64,000 bases of DNA from contig NZ_SRLB01000035.1 of assembly GCF_004745635.1 (NCBI RefSeq), forward strand, positions 1-64,000, written 5' to 3'. Shown here piece after piece: positions 52,727 through 61,625 of this stretch (within the stretch, counting starts at the first letter, position 1; each line of letters opens with the position of its first letter). Both the position numbers and the translations under genes were made by a program. The notes below the pieces were generated by a model. That model was not told the DNA's origin. It saw only the letters and a program-made list of their open reading frames with translations, and searched no databases. Source of the stretch: Methylobacterium nonmethylotrophicum (lineage in GTDB: Bacteria > Pseudomonadota > Alphaproteobacteria > Rhizobiales > Beijerinckiaceae).

Positions 52727-53608
52727 TCAGGCCGGCTCGTCCTCCGGCACCACGTCGACCCCGACGCTGAGGCTCTGCGCGCCCGATCCGGCGATGATGC
52801 CGGCGACCGGCGCCACGTCGGCGTAGTCGCGGCCGCGGGCGACCGTGATGTGGTCGTTCTGCACGCCGATGCCGTTGGTGGGATCGAGGCCGATCCAGCC
52901 CTCGCCGCACCAGACAGCCACCCAGGCGTGGCTGGCATCCGCCCCTTCGAGGCGGGGCTGGCCCGGCGGCGGCAGGGTGCGGAGATAGCCGCTGACGTAG
53001 GCGGCCGGCAGCCCCAGGCCCCTGAGGGCCGCGATCACGATGTGGGAGAAATCCTGGCAGACGCCGCGCCGGCCCGCGAAGGCCTCGGCGAGCGGCGTGC
53101 CGACCTCGGTCGCCGCGGCGTCGAAGGCGAAGTCGGCGTGGACGCGGCGCATCAGGTCGTAGGCCCCCGCATAGGCGCCGCCGCCGGGAGGAAAGCTCGC
53201 CCGGGCGTAGTCGGTCACCTCGGGGAGGAGCGGCACCCGCCGGCTCGGGCCCGCGAAGTGGAGCGGCGCGTCGGCCCCGAGGCCCGGATAGGTCAGGACC
53301 CGCGCCCGCACCTCCTCCCAGGCAAGGCCCGTCCCCGAATCCGGCAGCGGCGGGCGCTCGACCCGGACGCGGGACTGCGCATCGATCCGGAAGTCGCGGT
53401 GCGGCGTCTCGACGGTGAGCGACACCGTGCGGTTGCCGAAGAAGTCCGTCCGCTCGGCCGCCGCCCGGGGTGCGGGCTCGACCACGACCTCGTGCGAGAG
53501 GGGCGTCTGCCCCTGCCCCTCCGCGGGGGCGAGGCGGAGCACGCAGCGCGCGAAGCTGACCGGGTTGCGGTAGGCATAGGCCGTGACGTGGCGCAGGCGG
53601 TAGAGCAT
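52727..53608 (-). CDS. Transglutaminase-like domain protein
   Basis: A 293-residue protein of the bacterial transglutaminase/peptidase-like family. It has an N-terminal beta domain (RLRHVTAYAYRNPVSFARCVLRLAP) and a papain-like core with triad Cys184 in GRRGVCQDFSHI, His228 in DASHAWVAVW and Asp242 in GLDPTNG. There is no signal peptide. It is the last gene of a minus-strand set with the ATP-grasp/alpha-E fusion (68 bp upstream) and the DUF2126 transglutaminase. In such sets the transglutaminase-like protein is predicted to act as a peptidase or ligase on peptides made by the ATP-grasp enzyme. Confidence 0.92.
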   Translation of the reverse strand: MLYRLRHVTAYAYRNPVSFARCVLRLAPAEGQGQTPLSHEVVVEPAPRAAAERTDFFGNRTVSLTVETPHRDFRIDAQSRVRVERPPLPDSGTGLAWEEVRARVLTYPGLGADAPLHFAGPSRRVPLLPEVTDYARASFPPGGGAYAGAYDLMRRVHADFAFDAAATEVGTPLAEAFAGRRGVCQDFSHIVIAALRGLGLPAAYVSGYLRTLPPPGQPRLEGADASHAWVAVWCGEGWIGLDPTNGIGVQNDHITVARGRDYADVAPVAGIIAGSGAQSLSVGVDVVPEDEPA

Positions 53609-53620
53609 CGGCGAGAGAAC

Positions 53621-53676
53621 CGGGTTCTTGGGCTCGGGTTCTTGGGCTCGGGTTCTTGGGCTCGGATTCTTGGGCT
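53621..53676. repeat. Four tandem copies of a 14-bp repeat
   Basis: CGGGTTCTTGGGCT occurs at 53621, 53635 and 53649, and with one change (CGGATTCTTGGGCT) at 53663. The array fills most of the short spacer between the ATP-grasp/alpha-E stop codon, which begins at 53676, and the small transglutaminase start. Confidence 0.9.
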
Positions 53677-56198
53677 CACGCCAGGGTGGCGAGGGTTTCG
53701 GGCCGGGCGGCGTCCGACCCGCCCGGGAAATAGCGGGCGCCGATCGCCTCGGCGATCTCCCACAGGCGCATCTCCCACTCCGCCACGGCCTCGAGCGGCA
53801 GGCTGCCGGCCTCCGCCCCGGCGATCACGCCGGACAAGCCCGCCACCAGCCGCGCCGGCGCCTCCGCGACGCCGTCCTGGCGCAGGGGCGGCAGGCCGGC
53901 CAGGCGCTCGGCAAGCCGCTCGACCTGGAAGGCGACGGAGCGCGGGTTGAAGGGATCGAGCAGCACCATGTCGCGCACCGGCGCCAGCGCCACGCCCAGG
54001 ATGTAGCGGGCGCCGTAGGAGATGCGGGAATCGACGAGTTCGAGCAGCACCCCGAGATCGTCGGTGCTGGCGCCGGCCGCGCCGAAATCGAGGGCGAAGC
54101 GGCAGGTGTTGATCGCCCGCTCGACCCGCCGCCCCATGTCGACGAAGGCGAAGCCGCCGGCGCGGTTCATGTTCTCCTGGGCGAGGCCGGCCAGCGCCGC
54201 GGTGAGGGAGAGGGCGCGCTCGGCCCGGTCGAGGAGGGCGGCCTCGGAATCGGGGCTCTCGGCCGGGGCCTCGAGGACGGCCCGCAGGGCGTTCAAGGCC
54301 CGCCAGGTCTCGCCCGAGAGGCGCTCGCGCAGGGCCGCGGCGTTGCGCCGGGCCGAGAGGGCGTGGCTGAGCCCCGAGCCCCATTGCGTCCCGTCCGACA
54401 GGGCGTGCAGGGCGAGCTGCGCCGCCGGCCCTGTGGCCGAGGGCACGGCGCCCCAGGCGTGCAGCAGGGCGCGGATGCGGGCGGAGGTGGCGCGGTCCTC
54501 CTCGGCCATCGAGACGCTGCCGGCGCCGTCGAGCAGGCAGGCGGTGAGGCGGATCACCGCCTCGGTCCGCTCGAGATGGCGGCCGAGCCAGAACAGGTTG
54601 TCGGCGGCCCGGCTCGGCAGCAGGCCGGGCACCCGGCGCACGGTGACCCGGTCGCTGGCGGGCAGCAGGCTCCCCTGCGCGGCGGTGGAGCCCGGGGAGA
54701 GCACCCAGACGTCGGCGGCGCGCACGCCCACCCCCATCGCCACCGGGCGCACGTCGGGGCTCTCGGAGATGCGGCAGAAGCCGCCGGGCATCACCTGCCA
54801 GCCCTCCGGCGTCGCGGCGGCGAAGACCCGCAGCACGAAGGGGCGGGGCACCAGCCGGGTGCCGTCCCAGACCGGGGCGGTGGAGAGCCGCACCGGCTCG
54901 TGCGCCACGAGGTCGCCGGGCCGGTCGCGCAGCACGGCGCGCAGGCGCGCGGTCTCGGCCGCGTCGCGGCCCTCCCCGAAGGCCCGGCTGGTGAACGCGC
55001 CCTGCGCCGGCGCCGCCGCCGGGCGGAACGCCAGGTAGTCGAATTGCTCCAGAACCGCCGCGCGCCGGGCGGGGTCGCCGCACCACCAGGTCGGCAGGCC
55101 CGGGAGGCGCAGGGGCTCGCCGAGCAGCCGCCAGCACAGGGCCGGCAGCGAGGCGGCGAGCCAGGCGCTCTCGACGAGCCCGGTGCCCGGCATGTTGCCC
55201 ATCGCAACGGCACCGGCGCGCAGGGCCTCGACGAGGCCCGGGGCGCCGAGGCGCGAGGCGGGGTTGAGCTCGAGGGGATCGACGAAGTCGCCGTCGATGC
55301 GCCGCCACAGCACGTCGACCCGCTTGAGGCCGGCCACCGTGCGGATCGACACGCGGCCGTCGCGCACCAGGAGGTCGTCGCCCTCGACCAGCGCCAGGCC
55401 GAGATAGCGGGAGAGCACCGCCTGCTCGACATAGGTGTCGCTGTAGGGGCCCGAGGTCATCAGGCCGATGCGCGGCTCCTCGCGGGTCGCCGCGGCGGCG
55501 AGGCCGTCGCGGAAGGCCTGGAAGAACGGGGCCAGGCGCTCGACGTCGAGGGCGCCGTAGACCTCCGGCAGGGCCCGCGCCATGACCAGGCGGTTCTCGA
55601 GGGCGTGGCCCGCCCCCGACGGCGCCTGGGTCCGGTCGGCCAGCACCCGCCAGGCGCCGTCCGGCCCGCGGCCGAGATCGGCGGCGTAGAAGTGCAGGTG
55701 GCGCCCGCCCGGGGGGGCGACGCCGACGAGGGGGCGCAGGAATTCCGGGTCGACGGCGGCGGCCGCCGCCGGCAGCAGGCCGTCGCGGGCGAGCGCGCCC
55801 TCGCCGTAGAGGTCGGTCAGCACCGCCTCGAGGAGTTCGGCGCGCTGCGCCACCCCGGCGGCGATGGCCTGCCACTCCGCCCCCTCGATCAGGAGCGGCA
55901 GCGCCCCGAGGGGCCAGTCGCGCTCCGTCGCCTCACCGTAGGCCCGGTAGGCGATGCCGGTATCCTGGATGTGCCGCCCGGCCGCCGCGAGCCGGGCGGC
56001 GATCTCGCCGTCGGGCAGCCCGGCCAGCCGGCGCAGGAACCGGTCCCAGGCCGGGCGCAGGGCGCCGTCGCCCGAGACCAGCTCGTCGGGCAGGCCCGGC
56101 AGGGGCGCGTAGCCGGCGGTCCAGCGGGCCAGCCGCTCGGCCGGCCCGTCGTGATGCGCAGCCTCCGCGACCTCGGCCGGCGCCAACGCCTCGCTCAT
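53676..56198 (-). CDS. Circularly permuted ATP-grasp fused to alpha-E domain
   Basis: An 840-residue soluble fusion. Residues about 90-500 form a circularly permuted ATP-grasp ligase of the DUF404/407 type: YRAYGEATERDWPLGALPLLI, GRHLHFYAADLGRGPDGAWRVLADRTQAPSGAGHALENRL, RIGLMTSGPYSDTYVEQAVLSRYLGLALVEGDDLLVRDG and MPGGFCRISESPDVRP. Residues about 515-820 form an alpha-E domain beginning SRAADNLFWLGRHLERTEAVIRL. These are usually two separate neighbouring genes; here they are one. Comparative genomics predicts an ATP-dependent peptide-bond-forming enzyme that builds or attaches peptide tags. The start overlaps the upstream stop by 4 bp. Confidence 0.93.
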   Translation of the reverse strand: MSEALAPAEVAEAAHHDGPAERLARWTAGYAPLPGLPDELVSGDGALRPAWDRFLRRLAGLPDGEIAARLAAAGRHIQDTGIAYRAYGEATERDWPLGALPLLIEGAEWQAIAAGVAQRAELLEAVLTDLYGEGALARDGLLPAAAAAVDPEFLRPLVGVAPPGGRHLHFYAADLGRGPDGAWRVLADRTQAPSGAGHALENRLVMARALPEVYGALDVERLAPFFQAFRDGLAAAATREEPRIGLMTSGPYSDTYVEQAVLSRYLGLALVEGDDLLVRDGRVSIRTVAGLKRVDVLWRRIDGDFVDPLELNPASRLGAPGLVEALRAGAVAMGNMPGTGLVESAWLAASLPALCWRLLGEPLRLPGLPTWWCGDPARRAAVLEQFDYLAFRPAAAPAQGAFTSRAFGEGRDAAETARLRAVLRDRPGDLVAHEPVRLSTAPVWDGTRLVPRPFVLRVFAAATPEGWQVMPGGFCRISESPDVRPVAMGVGVRAADVWVLSPGSTAAQGSLLPASDRVTVRRVPGLLPSRAADNLFWLGRHLERTEAVIRLTACLLDGAGSVSMAEEDRATSARIRALLHAWGAVPSATGPAAQLALHALSDGTQWGSGLSHALSARRNAAALRERLSGETWRALNALRAVLEAPAESPDSEAALLDRAERALSLTAALAGLAQENMNRAGGFAFVDMGRRVERAINTCRFALDFGAAGASTDDLGVLLELVDSRISYGARYILGVALAPVRDMVLLDPFNPRSVAFQVERLAERLAGLPPLRQDGVAEAPARLVAGLSGVIAGAEAGSLPLEAVAEWEMRLWEIAEAIGARYFPGGSDAARPETLATLA

Positions 56199-59100
56199 CG
56201 GGGCTTGGGCGTGCGCAGGTCGAGGGTCAAGGGGAACTCGCGCCGGGGCTCCTCCGGCGGCACGCTCACCCGGCCCGGGGTGTGGCCGTTCTCCTGGAAG
56301 CGGGCGAGGCGGCGGCCTTCCGCCTCGTAGGTGTTGATCGGGAAGGTCTCGTAGTTGCGCCCACCCGGATGGGCGACGTGGTAGACGCAGCCGCCGAGCG
56401 AGCGCCCGCTCCAGGTGTCGAGCACGTCGAAGGTGAGCGGCGCGTGGACGGGAATCGTCGGGTGCAGGGCCGAGGCCGGCTGCCAGGCCTTGAAGCGCAG
56501 CCCCGCCACCGCCTCACTGGCGCGGCCGGTATCGGCCATCGGCAGCCGCCGCCCGTTGCAGGTGACGACGTGCCGGCTCGGCACGTAGCCCGACACTTTG
56601 ACCTGCAGGCGCTCGACGGAAGAATCGACGTACCGCACCGTGCCGCCGATGGCGCCCTCCTCGCCGAGCACGTGCCAGGGCTCGAGCGCCTGGCGCAGCT
56701 CGAGCGTGACGCCGCCGCGCTCGACCTCGCCGTAGCGCGGGAACCGGAACTCGGCTTGCGCGGCGTACCAGGCCGGATCGAAGGCGTAGCCGGCGCGGGC
56801 GAGGTCGCCGAGGACGGCGGAAAAATCCTCCCACAGGAAGTGGGGCAGCATGAAGCGGTCGTGCAGAGCCGTACCCCACCGCACGAAGCCGCCCTCCTGC
56901 GGCTCGCGCCACAGCCAGGCCACGAGGGCGCGCAGCAGAACCTGCTGGGCGAGGCTCATCCGCGCCTCGGGGGGCATCTCGAAGGAGCGGAACTCGAGCA
57001 GGCCGAGGCGCCCGGTCGGGCCGTCCGGCGAGTAGAGCTTGTCGATGCAGATCTCGGCCCGGTGGGTGTTGCCGGTGACGTCGGTCAGGATGTTGCGGAA
57101 GAGCCGGTCGACGAGCCAGAGCGGCACCTCCGGCCCGCCCGGCGGCGGCACCTGGGCCAGCGCGATCTCGAGCTCGTAGAGCCCGTCGTGGCGCGCCTCG
57201 TCCATGCGCGGCGCCTGGCTGGTCGGGCCGACATAGAGGCCCGAGAACAGGTAGGACAGCGACGGGTGGCGCTGCCAGTAGAGCACCAGGCTCTTCAGGA
57301 GGTCCGGCCTGCGCAGGAACGGCGAATCGGCCGGGGTCGGGCCGCCGAGGACCACGTGGTTGCCGCCGCCGGTGCCGGTGTGGCGCCCGTCGATCATGAA
57401 CTTCTGGGCGCCGAGCCGCGTCTGGCGGGCATCCTGGTAGAGGCCCGTCGTGATCTCGACCGCCTCGCGCCAGGTCCTGGCCGGCTGGACGTTGACCTCG
57501 ATCACCCCGGGATCGGGCGTGACCTTGATGACGGACAGGCGCGGGTCGTAGGGCGGCTCGTAGCCCTCGACATGGAGCGGCTGGCCGATCTCGGCCGCCG
57601 CCTCCTCCAGGACCGAGAGGAGCGCCAGGTACTCGTCCACCCGCTCGATGGGCGGCATGAACACGCAGATCACCCCGTCTCGCGGCTCGACCGCGAGCGC
57701 CGTGCGCACCGCGACGCCGACCGGGGCCGGGCCGCGCTGCGGCGCGCTGCCGGGCTTGAGGGACCCGCGCTGCTCGAGCGGGTCCTGGGGCGTGTAGTAG
57801 GGATAGGAGCTCGGCGGCACGAACGGCAGCGAGGCGAGCGGCAGACGGAAGCCCGCCGGGGAATCGCCCGGCACGAGGTAGATCGCGCCGCGCTTGAGCT
57901 GCCAGGCCTCCGAGACCCAGAACCGGTCGGGACCGACCGCCACGTTGGCGAGCGGCAGCACGTAGCCGACCGCCTTCTCGACGCCGCGGGTGAACACCCG
58001 GGCCATCCGCGCCTGCGATTCCTCGTCGCCGACCTTCGGCTCCAGCGGCGTGACGTTGACGGGCAGCTCGGCGGCCTTGCGCTCCCAGTATTCGGGATCC
58101 TCGAAGACCGGCTGGACGTAAGCGTCGAGGCCGAGACGCCGGGCGAGCCCCCGGACCAGCGCCTCCGCCTCCTCGATGCCGGCCTCGCGCGGGCCTGTCT
58201 CGGAGGCGACGAGGGCGGGGTCGCGCCAGACCGGCTCGCCGTCCTTGCGCCAGTAGAGCGCGAAGGCCCAGCGCGGCAGGCTCTCGCCCGGATACCACTT
58301 GCCCTGGCCGTAATGCAGGAAGCCGCCGGGGCCGAAGCGCTCGCGCAGGCGACGGATCAGCTGATCGGCGAGGCCGCGCTTCGTCGGCCCGACCGCGGCG
58401 GCGTTCCACTCGGGCGCCTCGAAGTCGTCGACCGACACGAAGGTCGGCTCGCCGCCCATGGTCAGGCGCACGTCCTCGTCGGCGAGGTCGCGGTCGATAC
58501 GCTCGCCGAGCGCGTCGAGGGCGGCCCAGGCCTCGTCCGAGAACGGCTTCGTCACCCGGGGCGCCTCGGCGACGCGGGTCACGGTCATCGCGAAGTCGAA
58601 ATCGACCTCGGCCGGTTCGGCGAGTCCGGCGATCGGCGCCGCCGAGCGGTAATGCGGGGTGGCCGCCAGCGGGATGTGGCCCTCGCCGCAGAGCAGGCCC
58701 GAGGTGGCGTCGAGCCCGATCCAGCCGGCGCCCGGCACGTAGACCTCGGCCCAGGCGTGGAGGTCGGTGAAGTCGGTGGTGGTGCCGGCCGGCCCGTCGA
58801 CGGCGGTGGTGTCGGGCACGAGCTGGAGCAGGTAGCCGGAGACGAAGCGGGCGGCCATCCCGAGGCGGCGCAGCACCTGCACCATCAGCCAGGCCGAGTC
58901 GCGGCACGAGCCGCTGCCCTTCTGCAGCGTCTCGGCGGGGGTCTGCACCCCGGGCTCCATGCGCACGACGTAATTCACCGTGTCGCGCACCAGCGCGTTC
59001 AGCGCCACCAGGAACTGCACGGTATTGGGCTCGGCCGGCAGCCGCGCCATCAGGGCGTCGATCTCCGGGCCCGCCGGCTCGACCGCGAGATAGGGGGAGA

Positions 59101-59440
59101 GCTCGGCCTTCACGTCGTCCGGATAGGCGAAGGGCCGGGTCTGGGCGTAATCCTCGACGAAGAAGTCGAAGGGGTTGATCACCGCCATGTCGGCGACGAG
59201 GTCGACCTCGATCCGGAACTGCGTCGTCTTCTCGGGAAAGACCAGCCGGGCGAGCCAGTTGCCGTTCGGATCCTGCTGCCAGTTCACGAAGTGGTTGGCC
59301 GGCGTGACCTTGAGGGCGTAGCTCTCGACCCGGGTGCGCGTGTGCGGCGCCGGCCGCAGGCGGATCACCTGGGGACCGAGGGCGATCGGCCGGTCGTAGG
59401 TGTAGGACGTGACGTGGTGCAGGGCGGCCTTGATCGACAC
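56195..59440 (-). CDS. Large transglutaminase / DUF2126 protein
   Basis: A 1081-residue protein, first gene of the operon. The N-terminal transglutaminase region has the beta domain (ALHHVTSYTYDRPIALGPQVIRLRPAPHTRT) and the triad Cys179 in GSGSCRDSAW, His228 in DLHAWAEVYVPGAGW and Asp244 in GLDATSG. The remaining roughly 780 residues are DUF2126, with blocks DVRLTMGGEPTFVS, RFGPGGFLHYGQGKWYPGE, GRHTGTGGGNHVVLGG and HRAEICIDKLYSPDG. DUF2126 is related to glutamine-synthetase/amidoligase-type folds by published prediction, so the protein may both cut and join amide bonds. There is no signal peptide. Length is normal for the family. Confidence 0.94.
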   Translation of the reverse strand: MSIKAALHHVTSYTYDRPIALGPQVIRLRPAPHTRTRVESYALKVTPANHFVNWQQDPNGNWLARLVFPEKTTQFRIEVDLVADMAVINPFDFFVEDYAQTRPFAYPDDVKAELSPYLAVEPAGPEIDALMARLPAEPNTVQFLVALNALVRDTVNYVVRMEPGVQTPAETLQKGSGSCRDSAWLMVQVLRRLGMAARFVSGYLLQLVPDTTAVDGPAGTTTDFTDLHAWAEVYVPGAGWIGLDATSGLLCGEGHIPLAATPHYRSAAPIAGLAEPAEVDFDFAMTVTRVAEAPRVTKPFSDEAWAALDALGERIDRDLADEDVRLTMGGEPTFVSVDDFEAPEWNAAAVGPTKRGLADQLIRRLRERFGPGGFLHYGQGKWYPGESLPRWAFALYWRKDGEPVWRDPALVASETGPREAGIEEAEALVRGLARRLGLDAYVQPVFEDPEYWERKAAELPVNVTPLEPKVGDEESQARMARVFTRGVEKAVGYVLPLANVAVGPDRFWVSEAWQLKRGAIYLVPGDSPAGFRLPLASLPFVPPSSYPYYTPQDPLEQRGSLKPGSAPQRGPAPVGVAVRTALAVEPRDGVICVFMPPIERVDEYLALLSVLEEAAAEIGQPLHVEGYEPPYDPRLSVIKVTPDPGVIEVNVQPARTWREAVEITTGLYQDARQTRLGAQKFMIDGRHTGTGGGNHVVLGGPTPADSPFLRRPDLLKSLVLYWQRHPSLSYLFSGLYVGPTSQAPRMDEARHDGLYELEIALAQVPPPGGPEVPLWLVDRLFRNILTDVTGNTHRAEICIDKLYSPDGPTGRLGLLEFRSFEMPPEARMSLAQQVLLRALVAWLWREPQEGGFVRWGTALHDRFMLPHFLWEDFSAVLGDLARAGYAFDPAWYAAQAEFRFPRYGEVERGGVTLELRQALEPWHVLGEEGAIGGTVRYVDSSVERLQVKVSGYVPSRHVVTCNGRRLPMADTGRASEAVAGLRFKAWQPASALHPTIPVHAPLTFDVLDTWSGRSLGGCVYHVAHPGGRNYETFPINTYEAEGRRLARFQENGHTPGRVSVPPEEPRREFPLTLDLRTPKPR

Positions 59441-59748
59441 GACGATTCCGAACCTTCTTTTTGGGTTAGAGGGTGAACTCGCCGGCCTGTCCCGCGCGGT
59501 CCGTGGCTTCTACACCGTGGCCGGGCCCGCGTCAGCCGCGGCGTCGGGGCCCGGGCCCGGTCTGGCGTGTCGTGGCGTCATCGCGCGGCGTCGTCTCGGG
59601 CGGCAGGGCGAAAAATTGAGGCAAGTCCCGTGCCGGGGACGCGGAACCTCCGGCCGGGAAAGCCCCTTGGTGATGTCGGGCCCCGCCGGGCTCGAGCGCC
59701 CGGGCCCGTCGCCCGCGGCGTCCCGCGGGGCCTTGTCCGGATGCCGCG
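59441..59748. promoter_or_regulatory. Divergent control region between the transglutaminase operon and the zinc peptidase gene
   Basis: The 308 bp contain no gene. They must carry promoters for both the minus-strand operon (start 59440) and the plus-strand peptidase (start 59749). A short T-rich stretch lies near 59455 (TTCTTTTTGGGTT). I cannot assign promoter boxes with confidence. Confidence 0.45.
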
Positions 59749-60900
59749 ATGAAGATCTTCCAGTGCCAGGCCTGCGCGCAGCCGGCCCATTTCGAAGCGG
59801 AGGCCTGCGAGAGCTGCGAATGCCGCCTCGGCTACGACCCGGAGCTCGCCGACATGACGGCCCTGCTGTCGGCCGGCTCGCGCTGGCGCGGCCTCGCCGA
59901 CCCGGGCCGCCGGTACCGCCCCTGCGCCAACCGCGAGTCGGGCGGCTGCAACTGGCTGGTGCCGGCGGGCTCGTCCGAGGCCTATTGCCTGGCCTGCCGG
60001 CACAACCGGGTGGTGCCGGACCTCTCGATCGCCTGGAACCGCACCCGCTGGCGCGAGGTCGAGGCGGCCAAGCGCCGGCTGTTCTACGCCATGCTGCGCC
60101 TGCGCCTGCCCCTCGCCTCCCGGCGCGACGACCCGTCCGGCCTCGCCTTCGATTTCCTCGTCGACCCCGCGGAATCCTACCTGATCGGCCCGCCGGTGCT
60201 CACCGGGCACGATAACGGCCTCATCACTCTCAACATCGCGGAGGCCGACGACGTCGAGCGCGAGCGCCGGCGTACGCTGTTCGGCGAGCATTACCGCACG
60301 CTGCTCGGGCATTTCCGCCACGAGATCGGGCATTATTTCTGGAACGTGCTGGTGCGGGCCGATCCATGCCTCGACGCCTTCCGGACCGTGTTCGGCGACG
60401 AGCGGGCCGATTACGGCGCGGCACTGCAGCGCCACTACGCCCACGGCCCGGAGGAGGGCTGGCAGGAGACCTTCGTGTCGGCCTACGCCGCCTCCCACCC
60501 CTGGGAGGACTTCGCCGAGACCTGGGCGCACTACATGCACATCGTCGACACGCTCGAGACCGCGAGCCAGTTCGGCCTGCGCGTGCAGCCCAAGCTCCAG
60601 GCCCAGGCCGGGCTGATCTCGCTCTCGGCGAAGGTCGATTTCGACCCTTATCGCAGCCCGGATTTCGGCCGGCTGATCGAGGCCTGGCTGCCGCTCACCT
60701 TCGCGATGAACTCGCTCAACCGCAGCATGGGCCAGCCCGACCTGTATCCCTTCCGGATGACCCCGGCGACGATCGGCAAGCTCTCCTTCGTGCACGACCG
60801 GATCTACGCCCGCACCGACGCGCCGGGGGCCGATATCGGGACGCTCCGGGCGGTGATCGCCGGCCTGCGCCACCGGGTGGCGGCGCCGCGCTCGGCGTGA
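59749..60900 (+). CDS. COG4307-type zinc-binding metallopeptidase
   Basis: A 383-residue cytoplasmic protein. The N terminus is a zinc-ribbon pair: Cys6, Cys9, Cys20 and Cys23/25, then Cys59, Cys67, Cys80 and Cys83. The catalytic domain has the gluzincin-like motif HEIGH (His191, Glu192, His195) in LLGHFRHEIGHYFW, and the downstream block SAYAASHPWEDFAETWAHYMHIVDTLETA with acidic candidate ligands. The family is annotated as a putative zinc-binding peptidase and often neighbours ATP-grasp/alpha-E/transglutaminase genes, here divergently. A role in processing peptides made by that operon is inference. Confidence 0.88.
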   Translation: MKIFQCQACAQPAHFEAEACESCECRLGYDPELADMTALLSAGSRWRGLADPGRRYRPCANRESGGCNWLVPAGSSEAYCLACRHNRVVPDLSIAWNRTRWREVEAAKRRLFYAMLRLRLPLASRRDDPSGLAFDFLVDPAESYLIGPPVLTGHDNGLITLNIAEADDVERERRRTLFGEHYRTLLGHFRHEIGHYFWNVLVRADPCLDAFRTVFGDERADYGAALQRHYAHGPEEGWQETFVSAYAASHPWEDFAETWAHYMHIVDTLETASQFGLRVQPKLQAQAGLISLSAKVDFDPYRSPDFGRLIEAWLPLTFAMNSLNRSMGQPDLYPFRMTPATIGKLSFVHDRIYARTDAPGADIGTLRAVIAGLRHRVAAPRSA

Positions 60901-60980
60901 GGATGACGGGCCCTCGCGGCGCGGGGCGATGTCCCGACACCCCCACACCGCACGATGCACGACAGCGCCATCCGTCTGCG

Positions 60981-61190
60981 ATGACGGGCCTCCTATCCGC
61001 AAACCTCATCCTGAGGTGACCGGCGATCGAAGATCGCTGAGCGCAGCGGCCTCGAAGGAGGGCTCCGGAAGGCTCCGCGACCGCTGGAGCCCTCCTTCGA
61101 GGCCCACCGGCGTGGGCACCTCAGGACGAGGTCGCGGGTGGGATGTATGCGACCAGTGCGACGCCGTTCCGGGCGGCCGGACAGGCTCTC
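60981..61190. repeat. Palindromic MITE-like element, copy 3 (decayed)
   Basis: It shares the internal arms of copies 1 and 2 (AACCTCATCCTGAGGTGA, CTCGAAGGAGGGCTCC, GGAGCCCTCCTTCGAGG, GCACCTCAGGACGAGGT) and the right end ACAGGCTCT. The left terminal repeat is not recognisable and several internal positions differ, so it is an older copy. Boundaries are approximate. Confidence 0.75.
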
Positions 61191-61625
61191 GCTCGTCTGA
61201 CAGTCACTGCAGCGCGCCACGGCCCTCGAGCCACATTCCGGCACGGCCCGCGCCTCACCCCGGGCACAAAGATCCGGCATGTCCTGATCCCATGTCACGG
61301 ACCGACCGCCGCCCCCGTCAGACCCCGACCGCAAGCTTAGCTGTGGCGGGGTCGCAACACCCCGAAAGCATCCCAGCTTTGCCCCAGACCGCCCCCTGCT
61401 CCGCCGCGTTCCCGCCATAAACCGACGGCACCTCAACGGCCACGTTAAACGACTGTCCCCACAGTGATTTATCGCGGCGTTTCCGGGTTCCGGGGGATCC
61501 GCGGGCGGCGCTGGCGGATTGACCCGGACACGGGTCCGTTTCGCGTGAGCCGTCCCGGGACGGCGCAGGGAGCGGGACCGGGAAAAAACCGGCCTTTCAA
61601 GAAACCACGGGTACGGGACAGGGCC
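61191..61625. other. Leader region of ilvD
   Basis: About 435 bp without a convincing gene. A less GC-rich patch near 61440-61475 (ACGTTAAACGACTG, TGATTTATCG) may hold the ilvD promoter. A hairpin with arms CCGG around GAAAAAA lies near 61580. No leader peptide rich in branched-chain codons was found. Confidence 0.45.

Noticed and set aside
56282..59476. Plus-strand open frame antisense to the DUF2126 gene
   Set aside because: Its composition is a compositional mirror of the real gene and it has no domain; the minus-strand protein has a full catalytic triad.
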